Assembly: GCA_037179335.1 (NCBI GenBank)
Contig: JAKZHN010000011.1
Span: forward strand, 588,428 to 652,427
Direction: 5' to 3'
DNA length: 64,000 bases
Source of the DNA: Cyclaneusma minus
Lineage: Eukaryota > Ascomycota > Leotiomycetes > Marthamycetales > Marthamycetaceae
Below are positions 48,271-58,559 of the stretch, piece by piece (within the stretch, counting starts at the first letter, position 1; the number at the start of each line of letters is the position of its first letter). The position numbers were made by a program, and so were the translations under genes. Under the pieces are notes generated by a model. The model saw only the letters and a list, made by a program, of their open reading frames with translations, was not told the DNA's origin and ran no database searches.

Positions 48271-51200
48271 ATATAATAATTAAATTTCAATTTAAATTTG
48301 CTTGGAGATTTGCTATAAAACTGGTATTTTTTGAAAAATTTAATTAATTGTTTTAAATTTTTAATATTAAAATAATATTTGGCATTTTTAAGGATTTTGC
48401 GGAGCTTTTTAATATTTGGATATTTTAGATTTTTGTAAAACCGTTTTATTTTTGGCTTTATAAAGTAATTTTATTTATTTTTAATAATTGGCTTTGGCTT
48501 AGTAAGAAATTATAAATAGCCAAAAAAATATAATTGGCTATTTAGAGTATTTTTGCATTATATAATTTTTAATATTATTAAATATAATTTTTAATATATT
48601 TAACTTTTACAAATATATTAAAACTAGTATATTAGTATTATAAATATAGAATTTTATAGCTTTAAATCAAAGAAAAATAATAGCAATTTTAAAAATAATA
48701 ATCTTTTTTCAAAACTAATTTTGATTTTTTTAGCCCTGAATTTATTTAGCACCAATTTAAGCATTTTCTAAAATAAAGCTTGAAATTGGAAATAGCCAAT
48801 TATAAATATATTAAAGGCTTTAATATCTGATATAATTTTATAAACAGTTTTATTATTATAGCAAAATTTAAAACTTCAAGCATAAAAAGTAATATTTGCT
48901 TGCCGGCGTAAATTTGGCATTAATTTGGCAATAGGGAATTATTTTTGGTTTTGGCCAATGCAAATACGAAATACTGTATTATTTGCTAATATATTTATAA
49001 TATATTGGATATTAATTTTTTTAAAATACTAGATATAAAAAATAGCCTTTTAATTATTTTTATTATATTTTTTATTATTATTTAATTTTAAGTTATTAAA
49101 GCTGGTAAAAACGATTATTTTAACCGTTTTATTTTTATTATTTTTGGAATTTAAATTGCCATTTATTTTTATTATAAAAATTTTAAAATTCAATTTAAAA
49201 TAAAATTTGCCAGTGTTTTTAGCTATACCCTTCCATTTTTTTTAATATTTAGCTATTTTTTTTAAAAATATGCCTTTAAAATTTGCAATTTAATTTAGAG
49301 CAAATTTAGCATCCTGGTTTTTAATAGGAATTTTTTCCCTTTCAATTGGAGGAATTTCTGGAATTTAAATAATTTTCGAAATTTAATTCTAAATAATTTC
49401 TAAAATTGCCATTATTGAATTACTTAAATTTATTAATATAATTGTTATTTTTATTATATTTAAGATTAATTTAAAATTGTTTTAAATCATAGCTATTTTA
49501 GCTTTTATAATTATATAAAAATTTAATTAATTTTTTTTAAATATAATTGAAATTTTAATAAAAATACCTTTGAATTTTAAAATTTTAAAAATAGCATTTA
49601 AAAAACGATTTCGTATATTTAATTGCTTATAATAAGTGATTTTTATGCCTTGCTGAATTTTAAATATACTTTTAAAAAGAATTTTAAAATACTTATTTTT
49701 TGGCTTATTTAAATTAGTTTTTACTATTTTTTTATAAAAAATTAATTGCTGGAAATTAAAGTATTTTTAGTTTTTGCTCGCAATTTTAAAATGATTTTTA
49801 ATTAATTTTATTTGCTGCTTTATAAATAGCAGGGGTTTTTTATTAATATCCAGTTTTTTACAATAATTTAAAAAAATATTAAATTTGAAATTAAATTTAT
49901 TTTATATTTTATTATTATATTTAATATTTTTATTATGCCGCTAAGCTTTTATTCATTTTCCAATTCTTTTAAATGTATTAATATTATAATTAGTATTATA
50001 ATTGTTTAAACTTGCTAAAAAATTATTAAATATTAATAATATTTAATTGGCAGCTTTTTAAATTCAGATAATTTCTAAAAGTAATTTGGCGGCTTGCTGG
50101 CGGAGGCTGGCAAGGCTTGGCTATATTGTATTTGCGCCAATTGCTAGTATTTTTAAATGGGATTTTAGGTTTAGAGAAAGCTGGAAATCGATATAAAATA
50201 AATAAAGTAAATTATTTAGGGGCGGAGATATTTTTATTAAAGGGAATATTAAATTCTAAAGCCTATTTTAAAAGGTGTGTAATTTTTTTAAAAATCTGGC
50301 CTTTAAATAGCGGGAATTTAGGCTATGCAAAGATTTTGCTTGTTTTTTGATTTTAGCTGGAGTCCAATTATAAAATTGTTATTTTGCAATTATTTAATAA
50401 AGGGCTTTAGCAATATTTATTAATTTTAAAATAAAAACACTATTTATTTTAAGAAATTTTTAAACTTAATCCAGGCTTTTGTAAATAGCCTTTTTAAAGC
50501 TTTTGGTTTTTTAATTTTTATAAAAGCTTTTAAAATTTTATTACAGACTTTTATTTTTGAATTTTTTATTTTCCCAGTATTTTATATTATTTAGAATGTC
50601 CAATGTAATTTTTTTTCTTTTTTTTTCTTATTTTTATAGCTGCAAATAAAGCTTTAAAAGCTTTAATTGGTTTTGGAATATATAAGGCAATATAAATATC
50701 AAAAAAAATCATTAGGGCTATAAAGCGTAAAGCCAATTGAATTGTAATTTTTATTTAAACGAGCAAGGCTTTAATTTGCCCAATTGCGCAATTAATTATT
50801 AAATTTAGGTATTGCAAATTTGGATTTTTGAAATTACAAATTTATAGATTATAAATTTGGGATTTTAAAATTGCAAGATAGGGAGGGCCTTGCAAGAATT
50901 GGGGCTGGAAAAGGCGGCGGGGCTGGCAAGGTTGCTTGGGCTGCTGGAGCTTTGAAAATAAAGCTTGCAAAAATTGGCTGGTTAAGGCTGTATAGGGTGC
51001 TGCAGCTGCGCGGTAATGCATAGGAATTTAATAAAAAATGGTTTAAAAAATTGTATATAATAAAACAGATTTTTTCAAAATACAAATTTTAGCAAAATGG
51101 ATTTTGCCCTATAAATATTATAATTTTTTTAACAATTAATTTTAAAAAAACCATATAAAGCAGGATAAATTTTGCACAGGCATAGTTTTAAAGCAAGCGA

Positions 51201-51321
51201 ATTGCTTTAATTGTTTTTAGTATAGAGCTTTATAGGGCAGGACGGGCCTTTCCTAAGCAAAAATGGTTTTTTTTATTGTTTTTGCCAATTTATTGTTTTT
51301 GAAAAAGAAATAATTAATTAA

Positions 51322-51525
51322 TGTCGAATTGTTAAAATTCGGGGTTTTACGCGCATAGGGGTGTTATTTACTGGTGTTGTATTTATTTAAAAAGGGAAGG
51401 AAAAAGGCGCGCTGCCAAACCTTAAGGGTCTGGAAACGCTCCCCGACCGCGCTAGCTAGCGCCAGTGTTAAGCGCTAACTGGCACGTGGCACCCATGTGC
51501 TCCGACCGTCCCAGCTGTCCCAACA
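51322..51525. repeat. LTR of retroelement 2 (right copy)
   Basis: 204 bp, ending CTGTCCCAACA and followed by CTGCT. Its first ~100 bp are more RIPed than the left copy (AATTGTTAAAATTC for AACCGTCAAGGTTC), while its last 80 bp are nearly intact. Confidence 0.92.
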
Positions 51526-51693
51526 CTGCTAGTTCTTGTTTTTCAGAGTGGACATCTAGTACTGCTTTCTGCCCTTGAATCTTTTGTCGTAAACCATGGA
51601 CTTTTTACTACGAGGTGATGCTGCTGCACAGTGCACGTCGTCCTCGGAACACGTGTCTCCAGAACTAGATAATGGAACTGAGACGGCTAGACG

Positions 51694-51854
51694 CTTAAAT
51701 ACCTTGCGTCTTCCAGATGTCTCCTTCGTGGTCACGTGATCGCAGAACCTGCTAGCCTTCTTCACTCGCCCAAGTCTGCATACTCGTTTGCACTTGAACT
51801 TAGACGAAGAGGTATAATACCAGCCCATTGCTCCATATTTCTTGACCTCCAAGC
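51694..51854. promoter_or_regulatory. Array module 10: divergent TATA / E-box promoter
   Basis: Leftward TATA CTTAAATACC (51694-51703), E-box GGTCACGTGATCGCAGAA (core 51733-51738; flank shared with modules 8 and 9), rightward GGTATAATAC (51811-51820), TTTCTTGACCTCCAAGC (51838-51854). Confidence 0.6.
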
Positions 51855-52296
51855 ACACTCAATCCCCCGATCTTCGCCACGAGGATCGTAATTGAACGCT
51901 GGGTGAACCACAGACTGACTATTTGTCGATTACTAAGTTGTCTTGTGCCGAAGTGAAGCTCTACACAGGTGACGAAATCGCGCCCCATGTCCGAAATTTA
52001 CAGGCAATAAGGGAAAAACCTGGTGTAGCGGGGGTGAGAAGCCCGGATGACGGCTGGATGACAGATCGACAGCAGCACCTCCTTCCACTAGCAGGAATTG
52101 GAAAACGCCAGTGGCATTCACATATTCACCAAGTCATCCGCCTTATTGAATTTTAAAAACTGCGATTAGTGTTGCCTTCAACTTCAACTTCCAAACTTCA
52201 AAACCATCGGAACTGATTGGCGAGCTTCCGGGGCCCATGGCCGGTTCAAGTATTGCTATGAGTCTTAGAGAGCATGAGGTGTAGGAAGCTCAGAGT

Positions 52297-52502
52297 CCTT
52301 AAATACCTCTTCCTTCCTGAAGCCAGCCGTCGCGACCACATGACCCTCTTTACACACGGAAGTCGCCAAGTTCGACCAGTCAAGGCACAGAATGCCTAAG
52401 TCACAGCTCTAGCTTCGGACTGTAAGTTTGCAGTCTCCTCCAGCTTCCAACAGCACAGTTATAAAAGCATCTCTTTCCCCCTATGTTTCTTAATCTCAAA
52501 GC
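52297..52502. promoter_or_regulatory. Array module 11: divergent TATA / E-box promoter
   Basis: Leftward TATA CCTTAAATACC (52297-52307), E-box ACCACATGACC (core 52337-52342), rightward GTTATAAAAG (52458-52467), TTTCTTAATCTCAAAGC (52486-52502). Confidence 0.6.
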
Positions 52503-52934
52503 GGAGAGAAGGCCAGGGGTCACGCATGTGATTCGAGGCCTCTAAGAATCAGCTATCCGTCAGTCACTAGGACCACGAGAGATCAAAAGATCCAGCTGGC
52601 GATGACTCCGTTACGATGTCGAAAGCTTACGGACTCGGAAACGACAAAGAAGCGAAGAGTTATTACAGCTCCAGACTCAACGACGGCTTCCTGGACCGAC
52701 AACAGCAGCATTTCATTCTCAACAGCAAGACGTTGAAGTGACGGTAGCAATTATTTGGCAGTGACTGGTGAGCTCGATGATTGTAGACGTAGAAGGGCTA
52801 AGACAACATACTAGCCTTTCTGGGCTTGGTGCTTGGAAGACTATGATTTCCTTCTATTCCAGAGCCAAGTGGCAACACGTGAGATATGAGGAAGCATCTG
52901 TTGGTCATAGGCATAAGAAGCAAGAGATATGAGC

Positions 52935-53127
52935 CCTTAAATACTTCTCCTCTCCACTACTCCCTGCGTTGCTCACATGACCATCCTCAACTGCTAACTC
53001 GAACCAGCCTCCAAACATAGAGCGCCTCAGGCTCAGCCACATTTCCAAATTCCAACTCCCGAGTGGCTCCTTAGCCTCTAAACATCTATAAAAACACCTC
53101 TCCTCCCAGGTTTCTAGGTCTCCAAGG
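52935..53127. promoter_or_regulatory. Array module 12: divergent TATA / E-box promoter
   Basis: Leftward TATA CCTTAAATAC (52935-52944), E-box GCTCACATGACC (core 52974-52979), rightward TATA ATCTATAAAAACACC (53084-53098), TTTCTAGGTCTCCAAGG (53111-53127). Left flank gives TCTCTTGCTTC on the minus strand. Confidence 0.65.
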
Positions 53128-53556
53128 AAACAAGTGAAATTCAAGATGATTCCATGAATCGAATGTAGACAGATTTAGGAGCGACTAAAACAAGAATAAA
53201 ATCCATTGGCTTTCGACGCTGTAGAAAAATTGATTTCATGGATCCGCAGCTTCAAATTTCATGTTGACAGCCATCAGTTGTACAAAGAGACCGATGACAG
53301 CGTCCACGACCAACAGCAGCATCGTCTTCTCAACAGCAAAGCGTTGGAATGGCGGTAGCATATATCCTACAGAGAGCAGATAACAAACTCGCCTTTGGTA
53401 CCCATCAAGGGATTCAGATGATCTGCTAGCCCATCCAAACTTGCCCCTTGGAAAACTGCAAAACTTCGATTCCTGATATTCCAGTGACTGATCGCAAGTC
53501 GTGGATGCGTTCGGGCGGGTTGCTTGACATGGACCTAGAAAGCAGTAGAAATGAGT

Positions 53557-53741
53557 CCTTAAATACCTCTCCTCTCCACCCCCTTCCCGCCTTAATCACA
53601 TGCCATCTTCAGCTGCTAGTCGAGGCCAGCCTCCAGCCTAGAGACCCCGAGCCATATCTCCAATTCCCGAGCCAGATGGCTCATGTGATTCTGAATATCT
53701 ATATAAGTTACACCCTCCCCCAGGCTTTTGGATCTCCAAGG
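53557..53741. promoter_or_regulatory. Array module 13: divergent TATA / E-box promoter
   Basis: Leftward TATA CCTTAAATACC (53557-53567), E-box AATCACATGCC (core 53597-53602), rightward TATCTATATAAG (53696-53707), TTTTGGATCTCCAAGG (53726-53741). Shares CCAGCCTCCA and AATTCC(A)ACTCCCGAG-type spacer sequence with module 12, so 12 and 13 are the most recent duplicates. Confidence 0.62.
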
Positions 53742-54195
53742 AGAAGTAAGTATGTTGCGTGAAGTGTTCGATAGACAAGCAGGAACCCCAACGCCTAACG
53801 TTGCTAATTAGAGAAATATCAGAACAGGGGCTTAATTAATTTCCTAAATCGTCGCAAAAGAGTCTAGACATCAAGAACTTCCTTCCAGCCACTGAATACA
53901 TGCCCTAATATTAGTGATTGAACGCCAAGCGCAGCAACAGAGCACGCGAGTGACAGCAGCAAAGGTTCCGAGACAGCAGGGTTGCGTAATAACAGCAATA
54001 GCTACGCAACGTAGATATTTACACAAAAGACTCGGCGCCAAGCTGGCTGTTGCGGAAGATGGCTATGCAAAATTTCTGGTTGTGGGGGTTGGTGGTTCCG
54101 AGAACGACTTCTACTCACGCAACTGGAATCCTTGAGAAACCTCGCTCGACAAAATGGTTGGTAAAGTGTTGACTTTGAAAACGAGGGATCGAGGT

Positions 54196-54401
54196 CCCTT
54201 TTATACCCTAAAACCCTCTCGAGCCACACCAGAGCGCTCGATTTCACACACCCCCCTCCTTTCCCACGTGACCTAGCTCGCTCGCCATGCGCTCACATGA
54301 TCTGCGCCTCGTTGGAACCTGTCACGCGAAATTTCCGTTCGTTGAGTCGTAAGCCCTAGATCTTGGCATTCTCAGCCTCCTCCACCAGCTAGGTATTTAA
54401 G
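54196..54401. promoter_or_regulatory. Array module 14: divergent TATA / double E-box promoter
   Basis: Leftward TATA CCCTTTTATACCC (54196-54208; GGGTATAAAAGGG on the minus strand), E-boxes CACGTG (54265-54270) and CACATG (54294-54299), rightward box GGTATTTAAG (54392-54401). Confidence 0.58.
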
Positions 54402-54834
54402 AAGCCCTTCTGCATTCCTTATTTCAGCAGAATCAGCAGATACGGAGCAGGCTGGAATGGTGAACGACGTCGAATCGTCCTCAGTCTTAACCACACCAGA
54501 AAAAAACATCGTCCCCCCACTTTCCTCGAGGCCACCCTCGAGTATTCCACTCCTCATTTGCCAATATAGCCTAAGCTGTCACCACCACAACATCCCACCA
54601 CCAACCCACCACCCTACCACCGCATCACTTCCTTACTGTCGGCACCTTCCCACACTTCCCATGTACCCCATAGCAAACTCAACTCAACTCTGCCTACACA
54701 GCAAGCCACGGCCTGGCAAACACACTTAACTCTCTACATGCTGTCATCATTATGTCCAGTCTAGGATTGCTATTCACTTCCTGAATAATAATGCCTGTTG
54801 AAAAGGTATGATTTCAAAAAGTCTCAAATTCCCA

Positions 54835-55040
54835 CCCTTTTATACCCAAGACCCCTCAAACCCCCCCTCAAACCACTTTATTTCCACACCCCCCTTTTCC
54901 ACGTGACTATTCCCACCTACACTCCGCCCACATCACACTCACATGACCCTCAACCCGCTGCTGCCAAACAACTCCCGAAGCTGTCGATCAAGTAGCAAGC
55001 CTTAGCGCCCTCAACATCCTCCAACTACTATTTAAAGAGC
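54835..55040. promoter_or_regulatory. Array module 15: divergent TATA / double E-box promoter
   Basis: Leftward TATA CCCTTTTATACCC (54835-54847), E-boxes CACGTG (54900-54905) and CACATG (54940-54945), rightward CTATTTAAAGAGC near 55028. Same subtype as module 14, with TGCCTTCCTTATTT after it in both. Confidence 0.58.
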
Positions 55041-55502
55041 TATCCTGCCTTCCTTATTTGACGCAAACCATAGAATGGGGTGATACCCTGATATACCTTT
55101 CAACTCAGTCCAGTTCGCTTAAACTTAATCTAAATCCCGTTTCCCAGCTTTCCCCAAAGTTTCCTCATACATCAAACATCCTCACCCCTCCCCCGCCAAA
55201 ACTGTCTCAGATTTCACCGCCACAACATCCCCACCCCCAACCCCCCACCCTCCCACCGCATCACCTCCCCACCGTCAGACCATCTGTTCCCGGTCCCACA
55301 TTTAACAAATTCACAATCACGCCCGAACAGCAAAACTCAATTCAATTCAATTTATTCTTCCCACTACTCAAATCACCGTCTACCTAGCAAAGAGCAAGGA
55401 ATCCAATTTATCCAACCTCTGCTTGGCCTTGCGTCTGACCTTCAGCGTTCCGAGGGTTCTGTGTTTGTGTGGGCATGACTGGGAAAGATAGGAAACTAGC
55501 CT

Positions 55503-55655
55503 CCCTTTTATATCTACCATTCTCCTCAAACCACTCCGTGGTGGCCTATCTGCACACCCCCACCCTGTGAAAACTAGGGAGCCATGGCCGCCAATTATAC
55601 CAAACGAACATCTCGTGATATTCCCACATACCTTAGCATGCCGTGACAGCACGTG
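55503..55655. promoter_or_regulatory. Array module 16: degenerate
   Basis: CCCTTTTATATC (55503-55514) at the expected 668-bp step and an E-box CACGTG (55650-55655) at a longer distance than usual. No clear rightward TATA. It marks the decaying right edge of the array. Confidence 0.4.
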
Positions 55656-55700
55656 TGAATTGACCGATCTCTGCACATTCACCATGCCCCGCGGAAACAG

Positions 55701-56498
55701 CCTGACCATAAACTGAGAACACTGAGGTGAGCACTGAACAGAAAGATTTTGGTAGGTAGGATTCCCGGGAGCATTGGTTCCTAGTGACAAGCGAGTAGGA
55801 GGATTCCTAATAACTACCTAGGAGAATTCTCTAAGGACATGCACGTGTAGATTCAGATGAACAGGTACACACTAAAAACGTCAATCTCCTCGAACCAGAG
55901 CGAGGGAAACGTGCAAAACAGAAAACCGCTATATATTGCTATCTAACACATAATTTTCATGCGCACGTCAAATCCCAAATGCGCCCATCATACCTCGCGG
56001 CTCAGCATCCCCACCTCGCCCCTGCCAAGCATACCAGGAAACCAGCAGACATAACACACACCCACTCTACCGTCATACGTGAACCTTAGTCGCCTCATAC
56101 GTTCTTCGGAAGATGCGGCGACGCCTCTAACTCTTTATTTTCCCATCCTATCGCGCAGGCTAGTGTACAAATGCCGGTAAAGCAGACCGTGTTTGGAAGA
56201 ACGCATACTAGGAACCAGATGCCCTAGATGCAGATATCATGCTATGCCCACTGGATGTCCTGGAAAACGCCGAGTAGAAAACAAGAGTTATCGAAAAGGA
56301 ATCAGAGCGAGAACAGGAGATGGTCGATCGGATGCTGAGAAGAAGCGGCGCGTATTCACGACATCGTGTGATGGCGGTATTTGGATTTCGAGGTTTGATG
56401 ACGTTCCGGGAGGCTTTTCAATGGTTGCGGAACGCTTGAGGTTTCTTTTCTTGGTGTGGCGGAGTCTCATAGTACAGAGAAGGTCGCGGGTGCGTCCT
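55701..56498. other. Intergenic region between array and mannosyltransferase gene
   Basis: About 0.8 kb of ordinary composition downstream of the minus-strand mannosyltransferase gene, so its right part should be that gene's 3' UTR. A plus-strand frame at 56193-56615 overlaps the last exon and intron of the real gene and is discarded. No repeat or RNA gene seen. Confidence 0.5.
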
Positions 56499-57703
56499 CT
56501 ACTCATTGTAGTGGTATACCTGCAGGATCCACACATTAGCATCAATCATCGCCTCCATGAAACCGGCCCCCATCTCCATCCCCTCGCCCTCGATCAGTGT
56601 CCACATACCTTATAATTAGGCAACCCCGTACTCCCCCACCCCAACCTCCTCGCCATCCTCGCAAACCCCTCCGTCTCCATCAAATGATAAAACGCAAACG
56701 GCGGAAACATAGCCCCATCCCTATGCACATCCGCCTTCACCAACAACGCCGTGCCTCCCACCCCATCCAACTCCACCTCCCTCGTCACATCCCCCTTACC
56801 CTCCCCTTCCGCCATATAAGCCATCAAACTCCGATAAGTAGCCATCTCCGCATACCCCTCCAGCAGAATATCATCCTCCCCCAGCCCCTCGGCAAGTTTG
56901 TGTGCCGCTTCGCTATCAATCCACGAATTGAAATCGTACGGGCGCTCTAGTGTCTGCCCGCTCTTGGAGTCCGTGTAGCGCTGGAAACAGTTGGGTACGA
57001 TGATGGGTTTGTCGTGCGATGCGAGGTCTTGGATTATCGTAGGTGGTGTTTCGACAACATCGGCATCGAGCCAAAGCACCCAACTCGTACTGGGCCCTAG
57101 CGTAGTAAATAAGAGCGAATTCCGTGCCCTGGACATCGCACTTCTTCGTGCTTTCTGGTTCTCCATTTTGTGCCTTTCGGCTTCATTCTGACTCTGCAGC
57201 GGAGGATCGAAATCCTGGCGCTCGATTATAATGGACGCGAAGCGCTGTTTTTCTTTCCCGCTTTGGGTTTTGGCGATCTGTTCTTGCAATTGCTGCGTAG
57301 CCAAGTTGCCTTCGCGATTCTTAGGGATTATAAAGCCAAGTGTGATTAGCTCATGCGGGTACGACAGGCGCAGCAGGTTGTCCCAGTATTCTTGGTAGAA
57401 ACGTGCCAAGGGAGTCAGGATGAGGATTGTTTCGCGGTTGGCTTCCGGGGAGGAGGAGGTGGTGACATTGTTGAGGTGGTAGTGGACGACCGGGGGAGGA
57501 GTCCGCTTGCCATTGGCATTTGCAGCGGTCTTTCGGAAGGCCGATGTGGGAGGAGAGAGTGGATGGCTGGCGGCGTTGGCGAGGCGCGAACTGCTGGGGG
57601 AAGAGGATGAGGGCGAGAAGAGGAAGATGAGGATGGTTACGGAGAGACAGAGGCCGATGATGATGGTTATGGGGTTGGTGCGGCGGAGGACGCGGAGGGC
57701 CAT
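56499..57703 (-). CDS. Mannan polymerase complex subunit, GT62 (MNN9/ANP1/VAN1) family
   Basis: Golgi alpha-1,6-mannosyltransferase that extends the N-glycan backbone in the cis-Golgi M-Pol complexes. Exons on the minus strand are 57703-56609 and 56519-56499, giving 371 residues. The 89-bp intron (GTATGT...TGCTAAT...CTGCAG) joins GLPNYK to a 7-codon last exon VYHYNE-stop; without it the frame would end as VCGH. Residues 11-30 form a single membrane anchor (type II topology) followed by a Ser/Pro/Ala stem. The catalytic region starts at ETILILTPLARF (91-102), continues with YWDNLLRLSYPHELITLGFI, and has the DXD-type metal site LWLDADVVE (Asp213, Asp215). It looks most like MNN9 among the three paralogue groups, but I did not separate them rigorously. 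The upstream 0.86 kb is its promoter. Confidence 0.93.
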
Positions 57704-58559
57704 TGTGGTGGTGGGTGAGCGCTGGCGAGCGCCGGGCGGATTCGGTTTTGTGTAGGTTTCTCGGTGAGCTGTGCCAACGGCGCATGTGGAGTGGCAGCTT
57801 CAGTTCTGCGGTCTTGTCTTGTGAGTCTTGTGGTTACCCTTCAGTGCCCCATCCAGGGCCCGCAACCACGACCGGGGGAGCGACTCAAAGGTTGGCCAGG
57901 TTGTGCGGTCGGGCTGAGATGGTGTGAAGGGGGTCGTCGCGGTGTTTGCTCGAGGACAAATTAAGCAGACCGTTGAGGTTACTCCTGGTGTCACCGTCGC
58001 GAGTCTGAAGGCTAACCGTGATGGGCATGATCGGCGTAAGGAAACTTGGCTTAATCTGGATGTCGCAGATAGATTGGCCTTCGTCGCCTGAGATGCCAGG
58101 CCCAAACTACGACGACTCAGCCTCACGAGGCTTGAAAAGAGCTCAAAATCTTTTATAAATATTCTCAATCGCGGCTTCACCTGGTCTACATAGCATTCTG
58201 AAATAGCCTTCATTCCAAGAATAGCATCATATTTATTGCTTTTGCTGATTAGAGTTAAGGTTCACTCGACCTCATTCGCTATCGCTATCAGACATAGTCA
58301 GGCACCGTCAGGTACCACAGCCTGCAAATGCTCCCTCCCGAATCCTTATCGCCCACATCTAAAGGGATGAAACATGACAGGACTGCGCGGCTGCCGTCTA
58401 GTCGTCTCGAGACAAAGTTTTTTGTGCATAGACGATCTGTATTTCTCCCCGAATCCAATGAAGAGGTCCACGCGTGCCAGTCTGCTTGTGTGTCGAGTAG
58501 AAAAAGCAGCGATACTCCATTAGCCTCCCATTCTGATGGTCGAGTGCACTTGGGCGAAA
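57704..58559. other. Mannosyltransferase promoter / YRA1 3' region
   Basis: This 856-bp interval lies between two minus-strand genes. It should contain the YRA1 3' UTR on the right and the mannosyltransferase promoter on the left. A 137-codon minus frame at 57800-58213 has no family resemblance and lies directly upstream of the gene, so it is not called. No repeat detected. Confidence 0.5.

Larger units (their letters stand above)
30607..51525 (-). mobile_element. LTR retroelement 2 (RIP-mutated, host of a multi-level nest)
   Basis: A 20.9-kb element with 204-bp LTRs (30607-30810, 51322-51525), TGTCGA...CCAACA ends and 5-bp target duplication CTGCT (30602-30606, 51526-51530). Subtracting the nested element (32181-46777) leaves ~6.32 kb, matching retroelement 1. 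The LTR shares GGTTCGGGGTTCTACGCG, TTAAGGGTCTGG and CGTCCCA with retroelement 1, so they are sibling families. The region just inside the right LTR (AGAAATAATTAATTA) is the same in both. No intact ORF; a minus-strand integrase-like vestige lies near 48190-48270. Confidence 0.9.
51526..55700. repeat. ~0.6-kb array, right segment
   Basis: Modules 10-16 start at 51694, 52297, 52935, 53557, 54196, 54835 and 55503 (steps 603, 638, 622, 639, 639, 668). CAGCAG-type blocks occur at 52065, 52699, 53311 and 53950. The last three modules are more C-rich, have CCCTTTTATACCC as the left box and two E-boxes, so they form a subtype. Frames of 60-136 codons here are low-complexity or overlap promoter boxes and are not called genes. 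Confidence 0.88.

Noticed and set aside
14732..51300. The ~37-kb AT-rich block as a regional centromere
   Set aside because: The AT-richness is explained by RIPed, nested LTR elements with identifiable ends and target duplications. Nothing in the sequence marks CENP-A chromatin, and composition alone is not evidence.
53448..55790. Frames of 60-136 codons in the right array
   Set aside because: Proline/serine-rich translations of C-rich repeat DNA overlapping modules 13-16, with no family resemblance.
57800..58213. 137-codon minus-strand frame upstream of the mannosyltransferase gene
   Set aside because: No recognisable domain and no splice or start context; more likely promoter/UTR DNA.
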